Assembly: GCF_018200035.1 (NCBI RefSeq)
Contig: NZ_CP073581.1
Coordinates: 2,600,501 to 2,664,500, forward strand
Length of the DNA stretch: 64,000 nt
Source of the DNA: Sulfitobacter albidus
GTDB lineage: Bacteria > Pseudomonadota > Alphaproteobacteria > Rhodobacterales > Rhodobacteraceae
Reading direction: 5' to 3'
Below are positions 34,511-43,517 of this stretch, one piece after another (within the stretch, counting starts at the first letter, position 1; each line of letters begins with the position of its first letter). A model generated the notes under the pieces. The model searched no databases. It worked only from the letters and a program-made list of their open reading frames with translations, and was not told the DNA's origin. Both the position numbers and the translations under genes were made by a program.

Positions 34511-36910
34511 TTATCCCCTCAACGTGCCACCGGTGGCCTTGGTCACCTTCTCGACGACCTTGGCGCTCACCGCTTCGATGTCCTTGTCCTTCAGCGTTGT
34601 CTCCATGGGCTGCAACCGCACCGTCAGCGCCAGCGATTTCTTGCCCTCGCCCAAGGCGCCGCCGATGAATTCGTCAAATACCCGCACATCCGCGATCAGC
34701 GCCTTATCGGCGCCCATGGCGGCATTCACCAGCGTCAGCGCCTCCACCTCGGCATCCACGACAAAGGCAAAGTCACGCTCGACCGCCTGCAGATCGCTCA
34801 GCCGTAGCGCCGGGCGCGTCGCCCCAGATTTGCGCGGCAGCGGCACCTCGGCGGGCCAGAGGGTGAAGGCCATCGCAGGCCCCTTCACTCCCATGTCGCG
34901 CAGCACTTTCGGGTGCAGCTCCCCAAAGACGCCCAGCACCTTCTTGGGGCCAAGGCAGATCTTGCCGTGGCGACCGGGGTGCCACCATGCGTCCCCGCCG
35001 CGCAGGATCTGCACCTTGGCGGGCGCGCCCATGGCGCTCAGGATCGCCTCGGCATCCGCCTTCACGTCGAACACATCCACATCGCGCGCGGCCCCCAGCA
35101 CGTCCTTGGGTCCGGTGCGCCCGACCAAAAGGCCCGTCACCTGCGTATGCTGCTCACCGGGCTCACCACCGCTGAACGCCGGGCCGACCTCGAACAGGGC
35201 GATATGCGCCGCGCCGCGCGCCTGATTGCGCGCCGCCGCCTGCAACAGGCCGGGCAGCAGATCGGGGCGCATGTGGCTCATATCCGCGCTGATCGGGTTT
35301 TCCAGCTGCGCAGCCTCCGTTCCCCCGCCGAACAGCGCCGCCGCAGCGCGGTCGATAAAGCTGTAGGTCACGCATTCATGATAGCCCAGCGCCGCCGCCG
35401 TGCGCCGTGCCGTGGTCTCGCGCCGCTGTGCCGCCGACAGCACCGGGCGCGGTACGCCGTCGCCCAGCCGCGGCAACGGCACGCCCTTGAGCTTGGTCAG
35501 CGAGGCCACCCGCGCGACCTCTTCCACCAGATCGGCCTCTCCCTGCACATCCGGGCGCCAGCTGGGCACCTGCGCCATGTCGCCCTCGAGCTGAAAGCCC
35601 AGTGCGGTCAGCGTCTGCCGCTGCGCGCTCTCGGCAATCTCCATCCCGACAAGGGAAACGACCCGTTTGGTATCCAGCCGGTAGGCGCGCGATGTATCCG
35701 GCACCGTCCCCGCGATCACCACCTCGGAGGCCTCGCCGCCCGCGTGATCCAAAATCATCCGCGTCGCGTGCTCGATCCCGTAGGGTGTCCACGCGGGGTC
35801 GATCCCCCGCTCGAACCGATAGCGCGCGTCCGAATTGATCTTGAGCGCGCGGCCCGTGTACGCCGTGCGCACCGGATCAAAATACGCGGCCTCGACAAAG
35901 ACATTCACCGTCTCATCCGTCACGCCGGAGGCAAGCCCCCCCATCACGCCACCGATACTCTCCGGCCCGTTCGCGTCCGAGATCAGCGCCATCCCCGCGC
36001 TGAAGGTATATTCCTTCTCATCCAGCCCCACGAGGGTCTCACCGCCCGCCGCGCGGTGCACCCGCAAGGCATTCCCGGCAATTTTGTCCGCGTCGAACAC
36101 GTGCAGCGGCCGGTTGCGGTCGAAGGTGAAGAAGTTGGTCACATCCACCAGAAAGCTGATCGGCCGCAGGCCAATCGCGCGCAGCCGGTCCTGAAGCCAC
36201 GCGGGGCTCGGCCCGTTCTTGACGCCCCGGATCACCCGCCCGTAGAACACCGGGCACTGATCCAGCGTATCGTCGTCGATCGTCACGCTGACGGGACAGG
36301 GGAACGCCCCCTCCACCGCATCGCACTCACGCTTTTTCAGCTTGCCCAGCCCCCGTGCCGCCAGATCGCGCGCGATGCCGCGCACGCCCAGCGCATCGGG
36401 GCGGTTGGGCGTGATCGCGATCTCGATCACCGGATCGACCTTGGCCGGATCGTTCTCCGCCAGCCAGTCCACGAAACTGTCCCCGACCTTGCCCGAGGGC
36501 AGCTCGATAATGCCATCATGCTCGTCCGACAGCTCCAGCTCCCGCTCGGAGGCCATCATGCCGAAACTCTCGATCCCCCGGATCTTGCCCACGCCGATGG
36601 TCGTGTCGATACCGGGCACATAGACGCCGGGCTTCGCGACCACCACGGTGATGCCCTCGCGCGCGTTGGGCGCACCGCAGATGATCTGCTGCACGCCTTC
36701 GTCGGTCTGCACCTGACAGACGCGCAAGCGGTCCGCATCGGGGTGCTTTTCGGCGCTTTCCACATAGCCCAGCGTAAACTCGGCCAGCCGCGCGCCGCGA
36801 TCCTCGACCCCCTCGACCTCAAGGCCAAGATCGGTCAGCGCATAGGTAATCTCGTCGAGCGAGGCGGTCGTCTCAAGATGATCCTTGAGCCAGGAGAGTG
36901 TGAATTTCAT
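34511..36910 (-). CDS. pheT: Phenylalanine-tRNA ligase subunit beta
   Basis: 799 residues from the ATG at 36910 (MKFTLSWLKDHLETTASLDE is the family start; the 14-residue upstream extension is rejected). Domains in order: B1/tRNA-binding OB fold (about 40-150), B3/B4 editing domain, B5, catalytic-like core and the C-terminal anticodon-binding FDX-ACB domain (about 705-799). It works as an alpha2-beta2 tetramer with PheS. pheS lies 2.3 kb upstream on the same strand, separated by an esterase and a YrhK-like gene. Confidence 0.96.
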   Translation of the reverse strand: MKFTLSWLKDHLETTASLDEITYALTDLGLEVEGVEDRGARLAEFTLGYVESAEKHPDADRLRVCQVQTDEGVQQIICGAPNAREGITVVVAKPGVYVPGIDTTIGVGKIRGIESFGMMASERELELSDEHDGIIELPSGKVGDSFVDWLAENDPAKVDPVIEIAITPNRPDALGVRGIARDLAARGLGKLKKRECDAVEGAFPCPVSVTIDDDTLDQCPVFYGRVIRGVKNGPSPAWLQDRLRAIGLRPISFLVDVTNFFTFDRNRPLHVFDADKIAGNALRVHRAAGGETLVGLDEKEYTFSAGMALISDANGPESIGGVMGGLASGVTDETVNVFVEAAYFDPVRTAYTGRALKINSDARYRFERGIDPAWTPYGIEHATRMILDHAGGEASEVVIAGTVPDTSRAYRLDTKRVVSLVGMEIAESAQRQTLTALGFQLEGDMAQVPSWRPDVQGEADLVEEVARVASLTKLKGVPLPRLGDGVPRPVLSAAQRRETTARRTAAALGYHECVTYSFIDRAAAALFGGGTEAAQLENPISADMSHMRPDLLPGLLQAAARNQARGAAHIALFEVGPAFSGGEPGEQHTQVTGLLVGRTGPKDVLGAARDVDVFDVKADAEAILSAMGAPAKVQILRGGDAWWHPGRHGKICLGPKKVLGVFGELHPKVLRDMGVKGPAMAFTLWPAEVPLPRKSGATRPALRLSDLQAVERDFAFVVDAEVEALTLVNAAMGADKALIADVRVFDEFIGGALGEGKKSLALTVRLQPMETTLKDKDIEAVSAKVVEKVTKATGGTLRG

Positions 36911-36964
36911 CGCGGGCGTCCTTGCGTGGGTGTGGCGATTGCCTACCCCCAAAGCCCCGCGTGT

Positions 36965-37756
36965 TCAAGGATAGCGCGGCGCCCGGCCGGCCAGTTGATC
37001 CAGCTGCCAGCCGATCCAGCCATGGGGGATGAAATGCCCGCCCGGATGGGTGTCGAGCGTGACGCGCCCCTCCGCACAGTCCCACACGCTGCGCGAGATC
37101 GTCAGGAAGTCGCGAATGCTATACGCCGGGCGCGGCTCGGCCGCGTCGCAGCCCATCGTCTCGCGCCACAGCTTGACCGCATGGGTTTCGTCCCCGCCCG
37201 GCCCAAATGGATAGCGCAACACCGGATCGCCCAGCCCGTGCACATGACGCACGTCCGCCGGGTGGGTCGCACAACCGCTGTCCTGCGGGATCGTGCCGCT
37301 GATCGCCAGCAGGGCGGCGATGGGCAGCGGGCTTTCGCAGGCAAACCGCCACGCCATCGCGCCACCGTAGGAATAGCCCGAAACATAGATGCGTGCGGGA
37401 TCAATCGGATACCGCTTTGCCGCATCCGCGATCACGGCGGCGGCAAAGGCGCTGTCATCGCTGCCCGGCCCCCAGAAATCCCACGTCTTGCCCCGCCCGT
37501 TGGGCGCCAGCAGCAACACACCGCGATTGCGCGTATGCCCCGAAATCCGGTCGTGATTGACGATCAGATCCCCCTGCCGCCCCCAGCCATGAAAATGCAG
37601 CAGCACCGGCATCGGCGTGGCGCCGTCCCAATCATCGGGCGCGCGCACATGATACGAACGATCCCCCAACACACAGGCGTCCCGCCCCTCGCAGGCGTCT
37701 TTCCACGGGCCCATGGCGGGCAGGATCAGGGCAATCAGAACAAACAGAATTCTCAT
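36965..37756 (-). CDS. Exported PHB-depolymerase/LpqC-like alpha/beta hydrolase
   Basis: 263 residues with an N-terminal signal peptide (MRILFVLIALILPAMG). The nucleophile elbow is GYSYGG. The oxyanion-region motif is LLHFHGWGRQGD. The likely catalytic His is in 'HPGGHFIPHGW'. Family members are esterases or feruloyl/PHB-type depolymerases. Several cysteines fit an exported enzyme. It sits between pheT and a small YrhK-like gene. Confidence 0.78.
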   Translation of the reverse strand: MRILFVLIALILPAMGPWKDACEGRDACVLGDRSYHVRAPDDWDGATPMPVLLHFHGWGRQGDLIVNHDRISGHTRNRGVLLLAPNGRGKTWDFWGPGSDDSAFAAAVIADAAKRYPIDPARIYVSGYSYGGAMAWRFACESPLPIAALLAISGTIPQDSGCATHPADVRHVHGLGDPVLRYPFGPGGDETHAVKLWRETMGCDAAEPRPAYSIRDFLTISRSVWDCAEGRVTLDTHPGGHFIPHGWIGWQLDQLAGRAPRYP

Positions 37757-37807
37757 GCCCGCACCTTCGCGCGGCCGCGCGCGCCTGTCACGTCACAAAA
37801 CCGTCGG

Positions 37808-38089
37808 TCAGTCCTCAAACCGCTCCGCCAGATCCTGCGCGTCGCCCATCCGGTACAGCCGGACCTCGCGCAACAGCCGCAACGTCGGCTTGGCCGCAAA
37901 ACAGAGCGACCCGATGAGGAAAAGCCACGTGCCCGTGGTCTGCCACGCCTCGGAGAAAAACATCACCGAGCCCACCACGAACAGCAGCGCGGCAGTGAAA
38001 TCGACGACCGTATAGGCCAGCTCGAACCGAGCGTAGAGCTTGCGGTGCGCGTCTGAATCGTGCCGGCGGCTGCGGTGAAAGAGGGTCAT
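37808..38089 (-). CDS. YrhK-like small membrane protein
   Basis: 93 residues from the ATG at 38089, preceded by aaggaag. Two helices (about 24-47, with 'AYTVVDFTAALLFVVGSVMFF', and about 54-67) and the pattern 'TWLFLIGSLCFAAKPTLRLLREV' match the YrhK domain. Function unknown. Cotranscription with pheS is likely (29-base gap). Confidence 0.75.
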   Translation of the reverse strand: MTLFHRSRRHDSDAHRKLYARFELAYTVVDFTAALLFVVGSVMFFSEAWQTTGTWLFLIGSLCFAAKPTLRLLREVRLYRMGDAQDLAERFED

Positions 38090-38118
38090 CTGTGCTTCCT
38101 TCTTCCGCACCCCGTGGC

Positions 38119-39192
38119 TTAGCGGCTCAACCCGCCGTGCAAATTCGGCTGATCCAGCGAGGCAAAGCCGTAGTGCCGCAGCCAGCGCAGATCGCTGTCA
38201 AAGAACGCGCGCAGATCGGGGATGCCGTATTTCAGCATCGCAATCCGGTCGATCCCCATGCCAAAGGCAAAGCCCTGATAGACCTCCGGATCGATCCCGC
38301 CGGCCGCCAGCACCTTGGGGTGCACCATGCCGCTGCCCAGCACCTCCATCCAGCCGTCGCCCTCGCCGATGCGCAATTGCCCATCGACCCAAGAGCACTG
38401 GATATCCACCTCCGCCGATGGCTCGGTAAAGGGGAAGTGCGAGGCGCGGAAGCGTGTCTTGATCCCGTCGATCTCAAAGAACGCAGAGAAGAATTCCTCC
38501 AGCGTCCACTTGAGGTTCGCCATCGAAATATCGCGGTCCAGACACAGCCCCTCGACCTGATGGAACATCGGCGTGTGCGTCTGGTCATAGTCGGCGCGGT
38601 AGACACCGCCGGGGCAGATGATGCGCAACGGCGCGCCCTGCGCCTCCATCGTGCGGATCTGCACGGGGGAGGTGTGGGTGCGCAGCACGTGGGGCGGGCG
38701 ATTGTCGCCCTCGGCGCGCGCCATGTAGAACGTGTCCATCTCGGCCCGCGCGGGGTGGTGGCCGGGGATGTTGAGCGCGTCGAAATTGTACCAATCCGTG
38801 TCGATGCGCGGCCCTTCGGCCACCGAAAATCCCATCTCGGCGAAAATCGCCGTCAGCTCTTCGGTCACCTGGCTGACGGGATGGATGCTGCCCATGGGCC
38901 GCTCCCGCGCGGGCAGGGTCACGTCGAGCCATTCCGCGCGCAACCGCTCGTCGAGTGCCGCATCGGCCAGTGCTGACTTCTTCGCCGCCAGCGCCGAATT
39001 GATCTCGTCCTTGAGCGCGTTGAGCGCGGGGCCTGCGGTCTGCCGCTCTTCGGGGGTCATGCGGCCCAGCTCGCGCATCTTCAGCGCTACCTCGCCCTTC
39101 TTGCCGACGGCGGCCAGACGGATGTCTTCCAGTGCGGCCTCATCGGCGGCACCGGCAATTTGGCTCAGGTACTTTTGCTTCAGATCATCCAT
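38119..39192 (-). CDS. pheS: Phenylalanine-tRNA ligase subunit alpha
   Basis: 357 residues. An N-terminal coiled coil contacts tRNA ([20 protein letters not shown]...). The class II catalytic core follows with motif 2 in '[20 protein letters not shown]' and motif 3 in [18 protein letters not shown]. It binds Phe and ATP with PheT. A paired-hairpin element lies upstream of its start. Confidence 0.97.
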   Translation of the reverse strand: MDDLKQKYLSQIAGAADEAALEDIRLAAVGKKGEVALKMRELGRMTPEERQTAGPALNALKDEINSALAAKKSALADAALDERLRAEWLDVTLPARERPMGSIHPVSQVTEELTAIFAEMGFSVAEGPRIDTDWYNFDALNIPGHHPARAEMDTFYMARAEGDNRPPHVLRTHTSPVQIRTMEAQGAPLRIICPGGVYRADYDQTHTPMFHQVEGLCLDRDISMANLKWTLEEFFSAFFEIDGIKTRFRASHFPFTEPSAEVDIQCSWVDGQLRIGEGDGWMEVLGSGMVHPKVLAAGGIDPEVYQGFAFGMGIDRIAMLKYGIPDLRAFFDSDLRWLRHYGFASLDQPNLHGGLSR

Positions 39193-39265
39193 GACGGGCC
39201 CCTTGATACGATGCGACTTCTGCTAGCAGAACGGACGCCAAACGCAAGGCAGCCGCGGCGCGTGT

Positions 39266-39309
39266 CGTTTTCTTTAAAAGAAAACGGTCGGAATTTTTGG
39301 AAAATTCCG
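39266..39309. repeat. Paired AT-stemmed hairpins between divergent genes
   Basis: Two adjacent hairpins: cgttttcttt/aaagaaaacg (39266-39286) and cggaatttt/aaaattccg (39289-39309). They lie between divergent pheS and the GFA gene, not after a stop codon, which argues against a purely terminator role for this element family. Confidence 0.55.
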
Positions 39310-39352
39310 GCTACAGTCGCAGATGTCAGATCCCCACCGAAAAGGACACCCC

Positions 39353-39754
39353 ATGGCCATCACCGGACGCTGCTACTGCGGCGCATGCACCTACGAAGTC
39401 ACCGGCGACATCCAGTGGCAGGCGCAATGCCTGTGCCGCGAATGTCAGTATATCTCGGGCGGGGGCCCGAATTTCTTCATGCTGGTGAATGAGACCGACT
39501 ATGCCATCACAAAAGGTACGCCCAGCCAGTTCACCCGCAGCGACATCGAGAACCCGCGCACCCGCGATTTCTGCCCCACCTGCGGTACCCATCTGAACAC
39601 AAGGATCAAGGAGCGCGGCGCCGTTGTGGTCAAGGTCGGCACGCTTGACGACCCATCGGTCTACGACGGGCCGCAGATGGCGATCTATGCCTGCGACCGC
39701 CAGCCCTTTCACGCGCTGGCCGAGGGCATGCCCGTCGCCGACAAACGCCCCTGA
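39353..39754 (+). CDS. GFA-family (glutathione-dependent formaldehyde-activating-like) zinc protein
   Basis: 133 residues from the ATG at 39353 (aaagga upstream). The zinc-binding cysteines are in GRCYCGACTY, CLCRECQ and FCPTCGTHL, the full GFA/CENP-V pattern. Many members are not formaldehyde-related, so substrate is unclear. Divergent from pheS, convergent with rplT. Confidence 0.88.
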   Translation: MAITGRCYCGACTYEVTGDIQWQAQCLCRECQYISGGGPNFFMLVNETDYAITKGTPSQFTRSDIENPRTRDFCPTCGTHLNTRIKERGAVVVKVGTLDDPSVYDGPQMAIYACDRQPFHALAEGMPVADKRP

Positions 39755-39760
39755 CCCACG

Positions 39761-39790
39761 AAAAAAGCCGCCCCCCGGACAGGGAGCGGC
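39761..39790 (-). terminator. Rho-independent terminator of rplT
   Basis: Minus-strand stem gccgctccc/ggggggcggc followed by TTTTTT, 24 bases after the rplT stop codon. Confidence 0.8.
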
Positions 39791-39814
39791 CAGATGTCTC
39801 GGCAAGAGGCGCGC

Positions 39815-40180
39815 TTACGCGGCCAGCTTGTCCTGCGCCTGACGCACGATGGCAGCAAATGCCTCGGGCTCGTTCACGGCGAGATCGGCCAGAACCTTGC
39901 GATCCACTTCAATGCCCGCCAGCGTCAGACCGTTGATGAAACGGCTGTATGTCAGCGTTTCGTCATGGGCGCGCACGGCGGCGTTGATCCGCTGGATCCA
40001 CAGCGCGCGGAAGTTGCGCTTGCGGTTCTTGCGGTCACGTGTGGCGTATTGGTTGGCCTTGTCGACCGCCTGCGTGGCGACCTTGAAGGTATTCTTGCGA
40101 CGACCGTAATAGCCCTTTGCGGCCTTGACGATCTTCTTGTGGCGCGCGTGGGCGACTGTTCCACCTTTGGTACGGGACAT
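39815..40180 (-). CDS. rplT: 50S ribosomal protein L20
   Basis: 121 residues of bL20 ([20 protein letters not shown], then [13 protein letters not shown]). It binds 23S rRNA early in large-subunit assembly. Downstream of rpmI with a 15-base gap, the usual rpmI-rplT pair; infC is not in the window. Confidence 0.97.
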   Translation of the reverse strand: MSRTKGGTVAHARHKKIVKAAKGYYGRRKNTFKVATQAVDKANQYATRDRKNRKRNFRALWIQRINAAVRAHDETLTYSRFINGLTLAGIEVDRKVLADLAVNEPEAFAAIVRQAQDKLAA

Positions 40181-40195
40181 ATCAGGAACTCCTTA

Positions 40196-40396
40196 TCAGC
40201 GGTCGTAGGGCATGAAGCCCTTGATGATCTTTGCATCCGGCTCCGACAGAACTGTCGTGCCGCGTGCGTCGCGGATGAACTTCTTGCTCCGCTTGATCAT
40301 GCCGTGGCGCTTGCCGGCCTGACCCCCGATGACCTTCCCGGTCGCCGAGATCTTGAAGCGCTTCTTGGCGCTCGACTTCGTCTTCATCTTGGGCAT
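40196..40396 (-). CDS. rpmI: 50S ribosomal protein L35
   Basis: 66 residues of bL35, opening [20 protein letters not shown]. First gene of the rpmI-rplT operon. The 147 bases upstream, shared with the divergent DUF2268 gene, show no leader structure that I can identify. Confidence 0.97.
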   Translation of the reverse strand: MPKMKTKSSAKKRFKISATGKVIGGQAGKRHGMIKRSKKFIRDARGTTVLSEPDAKIIKGFMPYDR

Positions 40397-40543
40397 TTCC
40401 GTCTCCTATCGTCTACGGTTTACGCACGACTCGGCATGCCACTTCCGGCCGGCCGTGCAGGATGAGAGCGGGCTATAGGCCATGCCCCGCCGCAGTACAA
40501 GCCCGATCTTGACCGCGCGTGGCCCGCTTGCCACGTTGCCCCC

Positions 40544-41200
40544 ATGCAAACCGACTGGACCCTGCACTGGCTTGAGGCACTGCGCCCCTTCAGCACCGAT
40601 CAGCAATCCGCGATCAGCCGGGCGGTGGATGCCGCCCATGCGAGCCTTGCCGCGCAAATGCCCCCGCCCCGGCTCGACATGCTGATCGCCGCGCGCAGCC
40701 CCGATTGGGTGATCGACGGGATGGGCCTTTCGGGCATGGCCTACCTCGACAAGCTGATGGCGATGAACTGTGACCCCACCAGCCCCGATCTGCTGCGCAG
40801 CTGCGAGACGGGCGCCTTTTCCCGGCAGGTGCTGCACGAGGTCAACCATTGCCTGCGCATGACCGGGCCGGGCTATGGCCGCACGCTGGGCGAGGCCATG
40901 GTCAGCGAAGGATTGGCCGGGCATTTCGTGATCCACCTGATGCAGAGCGCGCCCGAAAGGTGGGAGCAGCCTTTCCCCCCGGAAGAGCGTGCCGCCCTCC
41001 TGCCCGATGCAGCCACACTGAACGCACCGGGATACGATCACGCCGCGTGGTTCTTCGGCACCGGCGATCTGCCGCATTGGGCGGGCTACCGATTGGGGTT
41101 TGCGCTGGTGGCGGATTGGTGGGCGCAGCACCCGACGCGGGCACTGGACGCGCTGATCCACACGCCCGCCGCCGACGTGCTGGCCGTTCAGGGCATGTAG
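40544..41200 (+). CDS. DUF2268-type putative zinc protease
   Basis: 218 residues. It contains a gluzincin-like site, VLHEVNHCLR (HExxH) with a downstream Glu in MVSEGLAGHF, matching the DUF2268 'predicted Zn-dependent protease' family. No signal peptide, so probably cytoplasmic. The stop overlaps the convergent small membrane gene by 13 bases. Confidence 0.78.
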   Translation: MQTDWTLHWLEALRPFSTDQQSAISRAVDAAHASLAAQMPPPRLDMLIAARSPDWVIDGMGLSGMAYLDKLMAMNCDPTSPDLLRSCETGAFSRQVLHEVNHCLRMTGPGYGRTLGEAMVSEGLAGHFVIHLMQSAPERWEQPFPPEERAALLPDAATLNAPGYDHAAWFFGTGDLPHWAGYRLGFALVADWWAQHPTRALDALIHTPAADVLAVQGM

Positions 41201-41412
41201 CGCGCGATCACGTTGACGAATACATCCGGGATTTCCTGCAAGCTATAGCCGCCCGCCTTGCCTTGCATGGCAAAGACGATCAGCCCGCCCGCAATCAGGA
41301 TCGTGATCGCCGAGGCGCGCGGTGCGCGTCTGTCACTGATTGCCGACAGGATCGACGGAACAGAAAACGCGGCGATAATGATCCCCAGAACCAACGCCAG
41401 ATCCGTATCCAT
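41188..41412 (-). CDS. Small two-helix membrane protein
   Basis: 74 residues. Two hydrophobic helices (about 5-24 and 36-50) are separated by a short basic loop (SDRRAPRAS). Family unknown to me. It lies 30 bases downstream of pyk on the same strand, so it may be cotranscribed with it. Confidence 0.6.
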   Translation of the reverse strand: MDTDLALVLGIIIAAFSVPSILSAISDRRAPRASAITILIAGGLIVFAMQGKAGGYSLQEIPDVFVNVIARYMP

Positions 41413-41442
41413 ATTCAGCCCTCTCGCTTGCGTGAGCCGAGT

Positions 41443-42888
41443 CTACTCAGGATCGGAGGCGAAAATCAAACGTTCATCACAGGGGGCGACGCGCAGGATG
41501 TTGGTACTGCCCGGCACGTTGAAGGGCACCCCGGCGGTGACGACGACAAAATCCGCCTCAGTGGCGAATCCTTCCTCCCGCGCGGCCCGCGCCGCACTGA
41601 CCACCGCTTTCTTGAACCGATCCAGCGCACCGGTCTGCACGCAATTCACACCCCAGCTCAGCGCCAGACGGCGCGCAGTGCCCTCCAGCGGCGTCAGCGC
41701 GATGATCGGCACCCGCGGGCGTTCGCGCGCAATCAACAGCGCCGTGGTGCCCGATTGCGTGAAACAGCAGATCGCCTTGACGTCCGTCGTCTCCGCAATT
41801 TCCCGCGCCGCCGACACGATGGCGTCCGCAATGCTCGACCGTGCGGGCGTGCGCGAGGATTCGATGATCTGCGTATAGGTCGGGTCAACCTCGACCTCGC
41901 GCGCGACACTGTCCATCGTGCTCACGGCCTCCAGCGGATAGCTGCCCGCCGCCGATTCCGCCGACAGCATCACCGCATCCGCGCCCTCGTAAATCGCCGT
42001 CGCCACGTCCGACACCTCGGCCCGCGTGGGCATCGGGCTTTCGATCATGCTTTCCAGCATCTGCGTGGCCACGATCACGGGTTTGCCCACGCTGCGACAC
42101 TTGCGCACCAGACGCTTCTGGATAGGCGGCACCGAGGACACCGGCAATTCGACCCCAAGATCGCCGCGCGCCACCATGATGCCATCGCTGACCTCAAGGA
42201 TATCGTCAAAATGCTCCAGCGCCGTAGGCTTCTCGATCTTCGACAGGATCGCCGCCCGGCCCTTGGCCAGTTCCCGGGCCTCCGTCACATCCTCGGGCCG
42301 CTGCACAAAGCTCAGCGCCAGCCAATCCACGCCCAGTTCACAGACGAACTCCAGATCGGCGCGGTCCTTGTCGCTGAGGGCTGCCAGCGGCAGCACCACA
42401 TCGGGCACGTTCACGCCCTTGCGGTTGGAAATCGTCCCCCCGGTGACGACCTCACACTCCGCAAAATCCCCGGCGCAGTCCTTCACGACCAGCTCGATCT
42501 TGCCGTCGTTGACCAACAGATGCGCGCCGGGCTTGAGCGCCGCAAAAATCTCTGGGTGTGGCAGGCACACGCGCGTCGCATCCCCCTCCGCCCGGTCCAG
42601 ATCCAGCCGGAACGCGGCCCCCGGCGCCAGTTCCTCGGATCCATTGGCGAACACGCCCACGCGCAGCTTTGGCCCCTGCAAATCCGCAAGAATGGCAATC
42701 GTCGACCCGGTGCGTGCCTCGACATCGCGAATGGCGGCGTGTTTGGCCGCGATCTCTTCGTGGCTGCCGTGGCTCATGTTGAGCCGGAACACATCCGCGC
42801 CGGTCCGGTGCAGGCTCTCGATCATCTCGACCGTCTCCGAAGCCGGTCCCAGCGTCGCCACGATCTTTACGTTCCGTTGCCGTTTCAT
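41443..42888 (-). CDS. pyk: Pyruvate kinase
   Basis: 481 residues from the ATG at 42888 (ggaga upstream; MKRQRNVKIVATLGPASETV is the standard opening). It has the K-binding and active-site blocks 'VFRLNMSHGSHEEI', 'SKIEKPTALEHFDDIL' and 'GIMVARGDLGVELP', and a C-terminal allosteric domain starting near 350. It transfers phosphate from PEP to ADP, the last step of glycolysis. Confidence 0.96.
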   Translation of the reverse strand: MKRQRNVKIVATLGPASETVEMIESLHRTGADVFRLNMSHGSHEEIAAKHAAIRDVEARTGSTIAILADLQGPKLRVGVFANGSEELAPGAAFRLDLDRAEGDATRVCLPHPEIFAALKPGAHLLVNDGKIELVVKDCAGDFAECEVVTGGTISNRKGVNVPDVVLPLAALSDKDRADLEFVCELGVDWLALSFVQRPEDVTEARELAKGRAAILSKIEKPTALEHFDDILEVSDGIMVARGDLGVELPVSSVPPIQKRLVRKCRSVGKPVIVATQMLESMIESPMPTRAEVSDVATAIYEGADAVMLSAESAAGSYPLEAVSTMDSVAREVEVDPTYTQIIESSRTPARSSIADAIVSAAREIAETTDVKAICCFTQSGTTALLIARERPRVPIIALTPLEGTARRLALSWGVNCVQTGALDRFKKAVVSAARAAREEGFATEADFVVVTAGVPFNVPGSTNILRVAPCDERLIFASDPE

Positions 42889-43081
42889 CTCTGCACTCTC
42901 CTGCTCATCCGCGTGTTTGACGGGGTTTCCGTCGATGATAGCGATAACATACCGCAAGCCGACGCCAAGCGCCACGGCTTTCCCCCTGACTACCGACGAA
43001 GTGTAACAGTTCCAAGTGTCGCTTGACCGAGCGGCACCTCCCGCCCATCTAAGAGGCAGACCCGCATAAGGAGCCCGCCCC

Positions 43082-43399
43082 ATGTCCACCCCCACGCAAA
43101 CCGAAATCGAACTCCAGGCCGCCGCCTTCCGCCGCCTGCAAAAGCATCTCATGCAGGATCGCCCGGACGTGCAGAACATCGACATGATGAACCTTACCGG
43201 TTTTTGCCGGAATTGCCTGAGCCGCTGGTATCAGGAAGCCGCCGCCGAGCGCGGCATCGAAATGGGCAAAGAGGAGGCGCGCGAGCTGTTCTACGGGATG
43301 ACCATGGACGCGTGGAAATCCACCCACCAGACCGACGCCACCGGCGCCCAGCAAGAAGCGTTCAAGACCGCATTCGCTGAAAACGTCGGCAAGGACTAG
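43082..43399 (+). CDS. DUF1244 domain protein
   Basis: 105 residues. It carries 'AFRRLQKHLM', LTGFCRNCLSRWYQ with a CxxC, and KEEARELFYGMTMDAWKS, all DUF1244 hallmarks. The CxxC suggests a metal site or redox pair, but function is unknown. Divergent from pyk across 193 bases with no recognised element. Confidence 0.87.
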   Translation: MSTPTQTEIELQAAAFRRLQKHLMQDRPDVQNIDMMNLTGFCRNCLSRWYQEAAAERGIEMGKEEARELFYGMTMDAWKSTHQTDATGAQQEAFKTAFAENVGKD

Positions 43400-43450
43400 G
43401 CGCCCGGAGGCGGGCTCCGATGAACGCCCCATCCCGCCCGAATATATCCT

Positions 43451-43502
43451 TTGACAGATTCTGCAAAAGGCGTAGAGCGAGCGCAGTGACGTAACCTTTT
43501 GC
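43451..43502 (+). promoter_or_regulatory. Candidate promoter and inverted repeat upstream of the RTX-like gene
   Basis: A perfect -35-like ttgaca (43451-43456) is followed 7 bases later by the first arm of an inverted repeat, gcaaaagg (43463-43470) and ccttttgc (43495-43502). The repeat ends 15 bases before the RTX-like start codon. It could be an operator or a leader stem; no good -10 box could be chosen. Confidence 0.3.
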
Positions 43503-43517
43503 TGTGGTGATTCCATC

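Noticed and set aside
34913..38056. A very long plus-strand open frame (over 1000 codons) antisense to pheT and the esterase gene
   Set aside because: It is a GC-skewed shadow of pheT: the composition is His/Arg/Ala-rich, no domain is visible, and pheT on the other strand is certain.
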